Assembly (NCBI RefSeq): GCF_009725235.1
Contig: NZ_WJFC01000150.1
Location: forward strand, 1 to 32,642
Direction of reading: 5' to 3'
DNA: 32,642 nucleotides
DNA from: Scytonema sp. UIC 10036
GTDB lineage: Bacteria; Cyanobacteriota; Cyanobacteriia; Cyanobacteriales; Nostocaceae
Part shown: in pieces, positions 16,322 to 24,597 of the stretch
How positions within the stretch are numbered: the stretch's first letter is position 1
Layout: the number at the start of each line of letters is the position of its first letter
Made by a program: the position numbers and the translations under genes
Notes under the pieces: generated by a model
Told to the model about the DNA's origin: nothing
The model's database searches: none
The model's input: only the letters and a program-made list of their open reading frames with translations

Positions 16322-16708
16322 TTAAACTGCCGTTAAGTCCAAAGCTCGTTCTGTATCATCTTCACCTAAGTACTCCCCATTTTGAATCTCCAAGATAATT
16401 AGTGGAATAAACCCTGGATTTTCTACTTTATGAAACGTTGCAGGAGGCACAAAAGTGGACTCATTCCGGTTTAGTAATATTTCTTGGTTACCACAGGTAA
16501 CCTTTGCAATGCCTGAAACAACAACCCAATGTTCACATCGGTGATAGTGGATTTGTTGTTTGATACCGTGTTTGGGCTTAATTTCTATCCGATTGATCCG
16601 ATAGTTGTTGCCCTTTTCAATGACTTCAACTTTACCCCAGTATCTCGTACCACATTGTAAGGAACACGAATTGACTTTCGATTGAGGAATATTCTCATGC
16701 CGAGTCAT
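16322..16708 (-). CDS. Cupin protein, mannose-6-phosphate isomerase type II C-terminal-like
   Basis: A 128-residue single cupin. 'TRYWGKVEVIEKGNNYRINR', then metal ligands in 'IHYHRCEHWVVVSG' (His54, His56, Glu59 or His60) and the second motif 'FVPPATFHKVENPG' (His93), ending 'QNGEYLGEDDTERALDL'. This matches the C-terminal phosphomannose-isomerase domain of bifunctional ManC-type enzymes, here as a stand-alone protein. It could interconvert mannose-6-P and fructose-6-P or act on another sugar phosphate; stand-alone versions in cyanobacteria are rarely characterised. Divergent from the SGNH gene. Confidence 0.85.
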   Translation of the reverse strand: MTRHENIPQSKVNSCSLQCGTRYWGKVEVIEKGNNYRINRIEIKPKHGIKQQIHYHRCEHWVVVSGIAKVTCGNQEILLNRNESTFVPPATFHKVENPGFIPLIILEIQNGEYLGEDDTERALDLTAV

Positions 16709-16937
16709 AACTAGTTTCTCAACTAGACTGCTATAACTATTGTTTCACTGAACTATAGGAAAATGCGATCGCACTCAAACATTTGTAACCAACTTCTCAT
16801 TTTTGTATAAAAATTGCTCTTCCTTAACCCCTAACCCCTGTTTCCTAATGCCTGATTTTTTAGCTAAACTTTCACAGAGTAGAAAATTAAAATATACTTA
16901 CAACTGTTTTCGGGGATCTGCAAAAAACAAGTTTTCT

Positions 16938-17555
16938 ATGTCAAAAAAGTTACTAGAATTCAGAATTTGTTTTCTTGGTGAGTCATTTGTGAACGGGACT
17001 GGCGATCCAGAACATCTTGGCTGGGCTGGCAGAATATGTGTTAACGCCAGTAAGCAAGGGCACGATATTACCTACTATAATTTAGGAGTGAGACGCGAAA
17101 CCAGTACCGAACTAAGAGAGCGCTGGTTACGAGAAGTTTCATATCGTTTACCGAGACAATACGACGGTAGAATTGTCTTTTCTTTTGGCGTTAATGATAC
17201 AGGAATTGAAAATGGTAAACTGCGTGTTGACTTGACACAATCTGTAGAAAATGCCCGCACTATTTTGAGTGAAGCCAAACAGTTATACCCTGTTTTAATG
17301 ATTGGACCTCCACCTGTTGGCGATGAAGAACAAAATGGCAGAAATCAGAGAGTAGCAAATTTATCTCAGCAATTTGCTTTAGTTTGTCAAGAATTAGATG
17401 TACCATATTTGGATATTTTTCCTATTTTAGAAAAGTCAAACATCTGGATAGAAGAGGCAAAAGCTAATGATGGTGCTCATCCTAAAGCTGCTGGTTATGC
17501 AGAATTTGCATCAATTGTACAAAATTGGAGCAGTTGGTTAAATTGGATACTTTAA
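16938..17555 (+). CDS. SGNH/GDSL-family hydrolase
   Basis: A 205-residue protein; ATG 16938 (MSKKLLEFRICFLGES) was preferred because homology-like sequence begins there, while the extension to 16803 is low-complexity. SGNH blocks: I 'CFLGESFVNGTGDPEHLGW' (GES instead of GDS, Ser nucleophile), II 'YNLGVRRETS', III 'FSFGVNDTG' (Asn), V 'NDGAHPKAAGY' (Asp and His of the triad). Such enzymes are esterases, lipases or carbohydrate acetyl-esterases. It lies 33 bp upstream of the hydroxylase-like gene in the same direction, with 7-mer CAGTGAC-type repeats between, suggesting one transcript. Confidence 0.88.
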   Translation: MSKKLLEFRICFLGESFVNGTGDPEHLGWAGRICVNASKQGHDITYYNLGVRRETSTELRERWLREVSYRLPRQYDGRIVFSFGVNDTGIENGKLRVDLTQSVENARTILSEAKQLYPVLMIGPPPVGDEEQNGRNQRVANLSQQFALVCQELDVPYLDIFPILEKSNIWIEEAKANDGAHPKAAGYAEFASIVQNWSSWLNWIL

Positions 17556-17588
17556 CAGTGACCAGTGACTAGTGAAACAAGTAAGTAT

Positions 17589-18326
17589 ATGAAAGATTTG
17601 ATAAGCGAAATTGTTAAAACTCCCTTAGTTAAAAAACTAGAGAGTTTAGTGTCTAAATATTCTTTAGTGGGAGATTCCATTTTTTTTGATAAAGGGCAAT
17701 TTCCTTGGGCTAATGAACTAGAAACAAATTGGTTAGTTATTCGCAAGGAATTAAACCAGGTTCTCCAACACACTCATGCGTTACCAAACTTTCAAGACAT
17801 TATGCCCCGCCAACAACGCATTAGCCCAGATGATGGCTGGAAGACCTATTATTTTTATGCCTTTGGCTTCACAGCGAAAAAGAATTGCGAACGGTGTCCT
17901 GAAACTTGGAAACTATTGCAGCAAATTCCCGGTTTGAAAGCAGCATTTTTTTCGATTCTAGCTCCTGGCAAGCACATTCCCGAACACAGAGGTAAGCATA
18001 AGGGGTTGATTCGGTATCATTTAGGGTTGATAGTACCAGAACCACGGTCGGCCTGTCGAATTCGCATCAGCAATCAAATAGCTTACTGGGAAGAAGGAAA
18101 GAGTCTGTTTTTCGATGATACATTTCCCCATGAGGTTTGGAATGATACAGAGGGATACCGTGCGGTCTTATTTCTAGACATTGCCAGACCGCTACGGTTT
18201 CCCCTGTCTGTAGTCAATTGGATTGTGAATCAGATATTATCTCTATCACCTTTGGTTCAAGAAGCTAAATCCAATCACAAAACCTGGGAAAAACGATTTG
18301 AATCAATGGTAAGGAATAACGGATAA
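17589..18326 (+). CDS. Aspartyl/asparaginyl beta-hydroxylase-family dioxygenase
   Basis: About 245 residues from ATG 17589 (MKDLISEIVK); a GTG at 17565 is also in frame but lies in a tandem repeat. 'KAAFFSILAPGKHIPEHRGK' with 'RYHLGLIVP' and later 'FFDDTFPHEVWNDTEGYRAV' followed by 'LFLDIARPL' is the Asp_Arg_Hydrox domain: His in EHRG and His in PHEVWN are the Fe(II) ligands and Arg in GYRAV binds 2-oxoglutarate, as in LpxO and aspartyl/asparaginyl beta-hydroxylases. A C-terminal hydrophobic stretch 'VVNWIVNQILSL' may contact membrane. It may hydroxylate a lipid acyl chain (LpxO-like) or a peptide; substrate unknown. Confidence 0.88.
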   Translation: MKDLISEIVKTPLVKKLESLVSKYSLVGDSIFFDKGQFPWANELETNWLVIRKELNQVLQHTHALPNFQDIMPRQQRISPDDGWKTYYFYAFGFTAKKNCERCPETWKLLQQIPGLKAAFFSILAPGKHIPEHRGKHKGLIRYHLGLIVPEPRSACRIRISNQIAYWEEGKSLFFDDTFPHEVWNDTEGYRAVLFLDIARPLRFPLSVVNWIVNQILSLSPLVQEAKSNHKTWEKRFESMVRNNG

Positions 18327-18331
18327 AGGAT

Positions 18332-18369
18332 AAAAGTCATTGGTCATTGGTCATATGTCATTTGTCATT
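18332..18369. repeat. 7-mer short tandem repeats (STRR)
   Basis: GTCATTG GTCATTG GTCATAT GTCATTT GTCATTC: degenerate heptamers characteristic of heterocystous cyanobacteria. The last unit supplies the target duplication of the MITE that follows. Confidence 0.8.
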
Positions 18370-18514
18370 CAATACTACGTAGGTTTTGCTAAAAACACAA
18401 ATTCAAGGTAGGTTGGGTTGAGGAACGAAACCCAACATTTATCCGCAGTTGTTGGGTTTCGTTCCTCAACCCAACCTACAATTTCTACAATTTCTCTCAG
18501 CCCTTGCAGTATTG
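18370..18514. mobile_element. Hairpin MITE copy B (10-bp target duplication)
   Basis: ATTTGTCATT flanks both sides (18360-18369 and 18515-18524). Ends are CAATACTACGTAGGTTTTGC and, inverted, CAATACTGCAAGGGCTGAGA. The centre is a long hairpin: GTAGGTTGGGTTGAGGAACG (from 18411), then after ACCCAACATTTATCCGC the complementary arm ending CAACCCAACCTAC (about 18480). 145 bp, no coding capacity. A 9-11 bp duplication suggests an IS4-like transposase in trans. The flank lies in tandem repeats, so this target duplication alone is weaker evidence than those of the other copies. Confidence 0.75.
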
Positions 18515-18592
18515 ATTTGTCATTAGCCATTAGCAATTAGCCATTAGCAATTAGCCATTAGCAATTAGCCATTAGTCATTTGTCATTTGTTG
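18515..18592. repeat. 7-mer short tandem repeats (STRR), including MFS gene end
   Basis: Alternating ATTAGCC and ATTAGCA units followed by ATTTGTC units. The MFS reading frame (minus strand) terminates within this array at 18572. Confidence 0.85.
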
Positions 18593-19771
18593 GGTGGTCA
18601 TTGTTAACGTTTTTCTGCTTAAGAAACTTAGACAACTAATGACGATTCCTACAGCACCTGCCACATAAAACACGACTTCACCACTGCTTTTCCAAACAGG
18701 ACCGAGAAAAACGGGGGATAGAAATTGTCCTAGTGAAGAAATTCCAGTGCCGATCGCCAATATACTAGAACGCTGATTTATAGGAGATAACTCAGATAAT
18801 ATGCTGTAAAGATTGGGCATAACAATACCAAATCCCATTCCAAATACAAGCGCAGTGAATAAAGCTAATTGAGTGTGTTCTAGGTGGGGAATTGCGATTA
18901 ATGTGAGCGCCATCAGCCCAAACCCGACACCAATAGCACGCGTAACTCCCAATCTCTTGGCTAACAGACTAGCACCTACTGCGGATACGATCGCTGCACC
19001 AATAGCTCTTGAAGCAAGAATCGCACCATTGAGTACCGTATCAGCTCCAATAGCAGCTTTGAAATAGAGAGGAGCATAAACAATCACGACATAGAACATA
19101 GCTGAGGCAAGTCCCAGTCTCAGAAAGAGCATGAGGACACTGGGCTTTAACAGACTTGTACTGAGATTTTGGGTGTTGCTTAAGTTAAGAGTCGTTGCCT
19201 GTTGAAATTTTCTTTCTCGTAGAATTAAGGCGGCTGCTAGCGCTACAGGCAATGCCAACACGTAAAGACAGAAAGCAAACCGCCAGTGAGCAGACCCTAC
19301 CCATCCACCTAAAAGGGGAAATATTATACTAGCAGTTGCTAGCGCACTTGTAGCATAACCCATGACCCGCGATCGCGACTCTCCTTCATACATACCTCCT
19401 AGCAAACCTATACTCGCCGCCGCAATGCCACCATTACTCACACCCAATAGAGCACGCGTCCATAGCAGAGAGTCAAAGTTTTGCATTAAGCCCCCGGCTG
19501 CGCCAAACAAACCGTAGCAAAGCAGCGAGAAAATCAGGACTCTCAGTTTACCAATACGATCTGCCAAAATACCTAACACGGGACTGGAGACGGCGGTCAT
19601 CAAAGTGTGTATACTGACTAAAGTTCCTGCCCACCCCGGATCGATCCTTAGTTGCTCTACAATCTCTGGAAAAACAGGTGCTACGATACCACCCGTCATG
19701 CTAGTTAGACAGCCTGCGGCTAATAGTACTAATAGTGTGGGAGCTTGCTTGGAAAAGGAAATGTTGGTCAT
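18572..19771 (-). CDS. Major facilitator superfamily transporter (12 TM)
   Basis: A 399-residue membrane protein with about twelve hydrophobic segments. The MFS cytoplasmic motif between TM2 and TM3 is 'GILADRIGKLRVLIF' (G-x-L-A-D-R-x-G-x-R), and TM4-5 contains 'GVSNGGIAAASIGLLGG'. The central loop (about 190-210) is Gln/Thr/Asn-rich. Resembles drug/metabolite:H+ exporters of the DHA1 type. It is divergent from the GH3 gene (314 bp between starts), so the two may share a control region. The last about nine residues (TTQQMTND) are encoded by the heptamer tandem repeats, so the native C-terminus has been altered. Substrate unknown. Confidence 0.88.
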   Translation of the reverse strand: MTNISFSKQAPTLLVLLAAGCLTSMTGGIVAPVFPEIVEQLRIDPGWAGTLVSIHTLMTAVSSPVLGILADRIGKLRVLIFSLLCYGLFGAAGGLMQNFDSLLWTRALLGVSNGGIAAASIGLLGGMYEGESRSRVMGYATSALATASIIFPLLGGWVGSAHWRFAFCLYVLALPVALAAALILRERKFQQATTLNLSNTQNLSTSLLKPSVLMLFLRLGLASAMFYVVIVYAPLYFKAAIGADTVLNGAILASRAIGAAIVSAVGASLLAKRLGVTRAIGVGFGLMALTLIAIPHLEHTQLALFTALVFGMGFGIVMPNLYSILSELSPINQRSSILAIGTGISSLGQFLSPVFLGPVWKSSGEVVFYVAGAVGIVISCLSFLSRKTLTMTTQQMTND

Positions 19772-20084
19772 CTACGTCCGAGTTACTTAGTTACTAGTTA
19801 ACATACTAGGATGCAGAAATAGACATATAAAAGACCAAAATAGCTCCCGTTAGCTTCAACTTTTTGGTTTTTGTTGCCACAAAATGTCTCCGCCAAAGAA
19901 TATAGGGACGCGCCATGGCTCGCCTTTACAGGGGTTGTATTCGATGTACAATGAGTCTCTGTTGTCATCAACTCATAAAACTGCTTTCAGCATAACAAAG
20001 CTTTGTGAGGTAAAATCAGCACCAGTAGATAGAGTGAGATAAGGTAATTCTTTTACAGAAAGCTCTGACTTTTACAAAACCTCA
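19772..20084. other. Divergent intergenic region between MFS and GH3 genes
   Basis: No gene is seen. It must contain both promoters. A short palindromic piece GGGACGCGCCATGGC is at about 19907-19921, a style of dispersed repeat known in cyanobacteria. No operator could be assigned. Confidence 0.4.
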
Positions 20085-21818
20085 ATGGCAAATTTCTTTT
20101 TTTTACTTTTAAGCGCTGCTGCCAGACAGTCGAAAGCAAATTTTGTAAGAAAAACTCGTCAAATCAATGCAGTGCAAGAGAATTTTTTACGCAACCTGTT
20201 GCAAGCGCATCAAGACACTGAATTAGGTCGGGAATATGGACTTAGAGATATCAAAACTATCGATCGCTTTCGAGAACAGGTTCCCATTCTACCTTATAGC
20301 AGCTATGAACCTTATACTACGCGTATAGGGAAAGGTGAAGCAAACGTTCTCACAGCCGAACCAGTAGCTCACCTCATTCAAAGCAGTGGTTCAACTGGAA
20401 AAAAGAAACTAGTCCCCGTCACTCGGAAAACTAAGAAATCTTTGGAACAGGCTTATTGGACGAGCACTGGCTTTTTATGTGAGGCGCTGTCAACAAGAGG
20501 GCTAGAGTTTGGCAAATTCATGGTAACTAAGTCAGTACAGCTGCAAGGACGTACCACGGGCGGTATTGAGTATGGCACAGCTGGTGAAGTTAACCTTCGC
20601 ATGAGTAAGTTTATTTGCAAGCAGGTATTTGCCAACCCTTATGAAACCTTAGAGGTAGCTGATAGCTTAGCTCGTCATTATCTTTGTTTGTTGTTTGCCT
20701 TGCAAGAAGACTCCATGCGGGGGATGGCAGAAAGCTTTCCCATGCTTATATTGCGGAATTGCAGTTATTTGGAACACTACGCTGAAGAGTTAATCCGAGA
20801 TATAGAGACTGGAGCGATCGCAAGTTGGTTAAAAATCGACCCAGAACTGCGAGTAAAATTAGAGAAGGCGTGGTTTGCAAATCCCAAGCGAGCTGCACAA
20901 TTAAGAGAAATCTGGCGATCGCAAGGAACAATAGTCCCCAAACTCGCTTGGCCTAATTTATCATTTATTATTGCTGCACGTGGAGGAACATCAGACTTTT
21001 ATTTTGAGCGATTTCCTACCTACTTTGGTGATACACCGCAATTTGGCGCGGGTTACTCTACATCAGAAGCCATTTTTGGCATTTACCACGACATTAATGA
21101 CGATAGCAGCATTTTAGCAATTGACACTGGCTTTTTTGAGTTTGTACCAGAAGACCAGTGGGAAGCAGAGCATCCTAAAACCTTACTAGCCAGTGAGGTA
21201 AAAACGGGAGAGCGATATCGCATTTTGGTAACTAATTATAGTGGGTTCTACCGTTACGACATTGGTGACATTGTAGAAGTACTTGGATTTTACGAACAAA
21301 CACCCCTGATTGTCTTCCGCTATCGTCGAGGCGGACTGCTTTCTGCAATCAACGAGAAGACAACCGAATTCCACGTAACCCAAGTGATGCAAGCTTTGCA
21401 ACGAGATTTCAGTATACCCTTAGAAGATTTTTGTATCACCTTATCCGAAAATGATTTCCCATCCCATTATTTAGTTAACATTGAACTTGCCCCCGGTCAT
21501 ACACTCACCAATCCCCAAGCCTTCCTAGCCAGCTTTGACAGCAAACTAAAGGAAATCCATATTTCCTACGAAGTAAATCGCCGGGATCAAGTACCGCCTC
21601 CCCGACTCCGAATTTTAGCCCCAGGTAGCTTTACTACCCTCCGCCAGCGTCAACTGCAAAATGGCATTCCAGAGGGACAACTTAAAATACCACATATTAG
21701 CGAAAACCGTGCTTTTCTTACTGGGTTACCAGTTCAATATGAGGTGAGATTGCCAGAGGATTTGGATAGAACCCAACACTACGGGGATAAAAATTTTGTA
21801 GGTTGGGTTGAACGATAG
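20085..21818 (+). CDS. GH3-family acyl-acid amido synthetase, C-terminus rewritten by a MITE
   Basis: A 577-residue member of the GH3 (auxin-responsive) adenylating family, which activates carboxylic acids with ATP and joins them to amino acids. ATP motifs: 'LIQSSGSTGKKKLVPVT' (phosphate-binding loop), 'GAGYSTSEAIFGI', and 'YSGFYRYDIGDIVEV' (the conserved Asp region). The N-terminal domain begins 'ARQSKANFVRKTRQINAVQE'. Length fits the family. The last 14 residues (QHYGDKNFVGWVER) and the stop come from a MITE inserted after 'EDLDRT'; removing it restores Asn and TAG, i.e. an ending 'EDLDRTN'. The acyl substrate cannot be predicted. Plant GH3s act on jasmonate, auxin and benzoates; bacterial ones are poorly characterised. 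Confidence 0.9.
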   Translation: MANFFFLLLSAAARQSKANFVRKTRQINAVQENFLRNLLQAHQDTELGREYGLRDIKTIDRFREQVPILPYSSYEPYTTRIGKGEANVLTAEPVAHLIQSSGSTGKKKLVPVTRKTKKSLEQAYWTSTGFLCEALSTRGLEFGKFMVTKSVQLQGRTTGGIEYGTAGEVNLRMSKFICKQVFANPYETLEVADSLARHYLCLLFALQEDSMRGMAESFPMLILRNCSYLEHYAEELIRDIETGAIASWLKIDPELRVKLEKAWFANPKRAAQLREIWRSQGTIVPKLAWPNLSFIIAARGGTSDFYFERFPTYFGDTPQFGAGYSTSEAIFGIYHDINDDSSILAIDTGFFEFVPEDQWEAEHPKTLLASEVKTGERYRILVTNYSGFYRYDIGDIVEVLGFYEQTPLIVFRYRRGGLLSAINEKTTEFHVTQVMQALQRDFSIPLEDFCITLSENDFPSHYLVNIELAPGHTLTNPQAFLASFDSKLKEIHISYEVNRRDQVPPPRLRILAPGSFTTLRQRQLQNGIPEGQLKIPHISENRAFLTGLPVQYEVRLPEDLDRTQHYGDKNFVGWVER

Positions 21819-21930
21819 TGAAACCCAACAAATGCCTGTAAATGTTGGGTTTCGTTCCTGAAAAATGTTGGGTTTCGTTCCTCAACCCAACCTACATTTC
21901 GTATTTTTACGCAAAACCTACGCAGTATTC
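21774..21930. mobile_element. Hairpin MITE copy C inserted at the GH3 stop codon
   Basis: Target duplication GGATAGAACC (21764-21773) and GGAAAGAACC (21931-21940), one mismatch. The right end read inverted is GAATACTGCGTAGGTTTTGC, as in copies B and D; the left end CAACACTACGGGG is degenerate. The arms are GTAGGTTGGGTTGAACGATA and ...TTCCTCAACCCAACCTACA, with an extra internal repeat of TGTTGGGTTTCGTTCCT. The insertion supplies the last 14 codons and stop of GH3. Confidence 0.85.
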
Positions 21931-22020
21931 GGAAAGAACCAACTAGACTCAATTATCAAGGGTATATGAGACGTAGATTATTTAACCAGTGACCACTAAC
22001 AACCAACAACCAACAACTAA

Positions 22021-23184
22021 CTAAGTTGAATATTTAGAATTAGTGTCTACATAACCTTCTGATAAGTCACAACCCCAAACAGTTGCAGAAGCTTCACCAA
22101 TGTTAAGGCTTACATGGATATTCACTTTATCCTTCGACATAATTTGTCGCAACTGTACGAGGTTTTCATCATTTGAACTATTAGGATAAACTTGAATATC
22201 ATCAAACCTAATAATAACATTCTCCTGATTTATTTCGCGATCGCTTTCACATTTCCCCATAGCCATAGCCACTCTTCCCCAATTTGGATCTGCTCCATAT
22301 ACCGCAGTTTTTACCAATGGCGAATTCACAATTGCTTTGGCAACTCGTCTAGCTTGTGCATAATTGCTAGCTGAATCTACCGTCACCTCAATGACTTTAG
22401 TAGCCCCTTCTGCATCTCGCGCTACCATTAAGGTCAACTCATGTGCAATTTCATATAATGCACGAGAAAATTCATGTTCCTGAACTTCTCCAGCCAAACC
22501 ATTAGCAAGAATGACAGCAGTATCACTAGTAGAAGTGTCAGTGTCTACACTCAGGGAATTAAAAGTTTTATCTATCGTGGGTCTAAAAATAGAACGCAGT
22601 ACATCTGGAGAAATCGCAGCATCTGTAAAAAAGAAAGCAAGCAGCGTTGCCATATTAGGCTCAATCATACCGACACCTTTGGCAATTCCTACTAGCTTCG
22701 CATTACCTACTTGACGTGTTGCTAACTTCGGTGTATTATCGGTAGTCATAATAGCGCGAGATGCTGAATAAAAATCAGCAAAAGCTAATTTTTTTCCTAT
22801 ACCTGATAAACCTACTCGAATTTTTTCCATTGGGTAACGTCTACCAATGACACCTGTGGAAGCTATCAAAATACTGTTTGTTGAAACTCCAGTTTCAGTA
22901 GAAACAAGTTGTATAATTTCTTCTGCATCCGTTTTGCCAACAACACCATTAGCTACATTTGCATTTTTGGAGATAACAATAATTCCTTGTGCTTTTGAAT
23001 CCTTTAAGTTCTCACGGCTAATTGCCACACTTGGTCCAGCAAAAAGACTTTGAGTAAAGACTCCATCAGCAACACTTTCAACGTCTGATTTAACAAATAA
23101 AAAATCCTCGCTAGTATCTCTGATTCCCAGGTTAGTTACATATGTACTAAATCCTTGAGGTATGGAAGATGCCGTTAATTGCAT
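22021..23184 (-). CDS. ArgJ-family ornithine acetyltransferase, OAT2-like
   Basis: A 387-residue self-processing N-acetyltransferase. Oxyanion pair Thr110-Gly111 in 'LIASTGVIGRRYPME'; autocleavage site Ala179/Thr180 in 'GIAKGVGMIEPNMATLLAF' (Thr180 becomes the N-terminal nucleophile of the beta chain); 'SLSVDTDTSTSDTAVILANG'; and 'NSPLVKTAVYGADPNWGRVA'. Housekeeping ArgJ usually has D-G-D-T-S-T-N-D-T in the third motif. The D-T-D-T-S-T-S-D-T here, together with 'QSLFAGPSVAISREN' and the closing 'CDLSEGYV', resemble OAT2 of Streptomyces clavulanic-acid clusters as I remember it. It moves acetyl between N-acetylornithine and glutamate, or acts on a related amine. No other arg genes are nearby, which supports a non-housekeeping role (inference). 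Confidence 0.88.
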   Translation of the reverse strand: MQLTASSIPQGFSTYVTNLGIRDTSEDFLFVKSDVESVADGVFTQSLFAGPSVAISRENLKDSKAQGIIVISKNANVANGVVGKTDAEEIIQLVSTETGVSTNSILIASTGVIGRRYPMEKIRVGLSGIGKKLAFADFYSASRAIMTTDNTPKLATRQVGNAKLVGIAKGVGMIEPNMATLLAFFFTDAAISPDVLRSIFRPTIDKTFNSLSVDTDTSTSDTAVILANGLAGEVQEHEFSRALYEIAHELTLMVARDAEGATKVIEVTVDSASNYAQARRVAKAIVNSPLVKTAVYGADPNWGRVAMAMGKCESDREINQENVIIRFDDIQVYPNSSNDENLVQLRQIMSKDKVNIHVSLNIGEASATVWGCDLSEGYVDTNSKYST

Positions 23185-23575
23185 ATTGTTTCCTAAGTCA
23201 ATACTTTATGAAACGTGAGGGATTGTTTTATATTGATATAGCCAATTTTCTCATAAAAACAGTGAGCTTCTGGTTCTTTCGGACATAGCGTGCTAAATTT
23301 TCCGGAAAATTTCTAATTATGCTTTATTTGCAAGGCTTACAGACACTTATAGTTTCAATTTTAGAAAAGAATACTGTTATGAAGGGAATAATGGCTGTAA
23401 TACAATTCAGGTAAGAGTTTTCCGCTAATTTTCTCCTAAAAATAGCACGCTAAGTACGCAAGAGCCCTGTTGTTGAAGCTGGAATAGCCCCCAATCATTT
23501 TTCTCAACCCTAAGTATGGTGATTTTCCACGCTTTTTCGTTTTTAAGAGAGATTGATAGGAGCGTGGAATGATTT
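23185..23575. other. Intergenic between the ArgJ-like and MBL genes
   Basis: The 391 bp between two divergent genes is AT-rich. No gene, repeat family member or RNA recognised. An AGGAG (about 23559) lies about 12 bases before the MBL start. Confidence 0.35.
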
Positions 23576-24433
23576 ATGCGTATTCATCATATTAATTGCG
23601 GTTGTATGTGTCCGATTGGCGGGGCGCTTTTTGACGGTTTTAGTCGCGGGCTAACAGCCCGCCTCGTTTGCCACTGCTTGCTTGTCGAAACAGATCGGGG
23701 ACTTGTTCTTATCGATACAGGCTTCGGTCAGCGTGATATTAAAGCACCATTATCAAGGCTCAGCCCTTTCTTCATGAATTTGAATCGCATCCAGTTTGAA
23801 GAAAAATACACGGCGATCGCAGCTGTTAAGCAGTTAGGCTTTCACGCCCGCGATGTGCGCCACATAGTGCTGACTCACCTTGATTTCGACCATGCGGGCG
23901 GATTGGAAGATTTTCCAGAAGCTACAGTGCATGTGATGCTTCCTGAGATTGAAGCAGCGCGGGAACGGCGTGGCTTTATTTCATCACAACGCTATTGTCC
24001 GGGTCAATGGGATGAAGTAAAACAATGGAGATATTATTCGGCAAAAGGCGAACCTTGGTTTGGTTTTGATGCAGTACGCGACCTTGATGGACTACCACCA
24101 GAGATTCTCCTCATCCCCCTCGCCGGTCACACGCGTGGTCATGCTGGTATTGCCATCAAGACATCCGAAGGTTGGCTTTTACATGCAGGGGATGCCTACT
24201 TTTATCGACATGAAATGAGAAGCTCAAAACCACAATGCACACCCGGTCTCCGTGCTTATCAATGGTTGATGGAGGTAGATCGTAAGGCTCGACTTGACAA
24301 TCAAAAACGGTTGCGAGCACTATCTCTCGACCACAGTAGCGATGTACGCCTCTTTTGCAGCCATGATGCTATTGAGTTAAAAGCTTTTGCTGACCAAAAT
24401 AATTCGCAATTGCAGGAAAACTATTCGCGCTGA
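23576..24433 (+). CDS. MBL-fold metallo-hydrolase, AHL-lactonase-like
   Basis: A 285-residue metallo-beta-lactamase-fold enzyme. Metal motif 'IVLTHLDFDHAGGLEDFP' (His101, Asp103, Asp105, His106: the H-x-D-x-D-H variant), second-site His in 'PLAGHTRGHAGI', bridging Asp in 'LLHAGDAYFYRHE', and final His in 'RLFCSHD'. The order and spacing resemble the AttM/AiiA N-acyl-homoserine lactonase branch, but many sequences in this branch act on other esters or lactones. Cysteines at 8, 10 and 12 (NCGCMC) are noteworthy. It is a single gene, divergent from the ArgJ-like gene. Substrate unassigned. Confidence 0.88.
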   Translation: MRIHHINCGCMCPIGGALFDGFSRGLTARLVCHCLLVETDRGLVLIDTGFGQRDIKAPLSRLSPFFMNLNRIQFEEKYTAIAAVKQLGFHARDVRHIVLTHLDFDHAGGLEDFPEATVHVMLPEIEAARERRGFISSQRYCPGQWDEVKQWRYYSAKGEPWFGFDAVRDLDGLPPEILLIPLAGHTRGHAGIAIKTSEGWLLHAGDAYFYRHEMRSSKPQCTPGLRAYQWLMEVDRKARLDNQKRLRALSLDHSSDVRLFCSHDAIELKAFADQNNSQLQENYSR

Positions 24434-24597
24434 AATGCTGGGTGTAAAGGTGTTGTATGCAGACTATAGTGCAAAGTTTTGCGCCAGTTACAAAGGCTGA
24501 AATATTGCGAGAAATTGCATTACTCTCTAGCATTACAAACACCTCAATCACACAGCCATCACATAATATAACTAACGGGTATTACGACGCAGCACAG

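Noticed and set aside
18515..18592. Possible CRISPR array
   Set aside because: Units are contiguous heptamers with no spacers; this is an STRR array.
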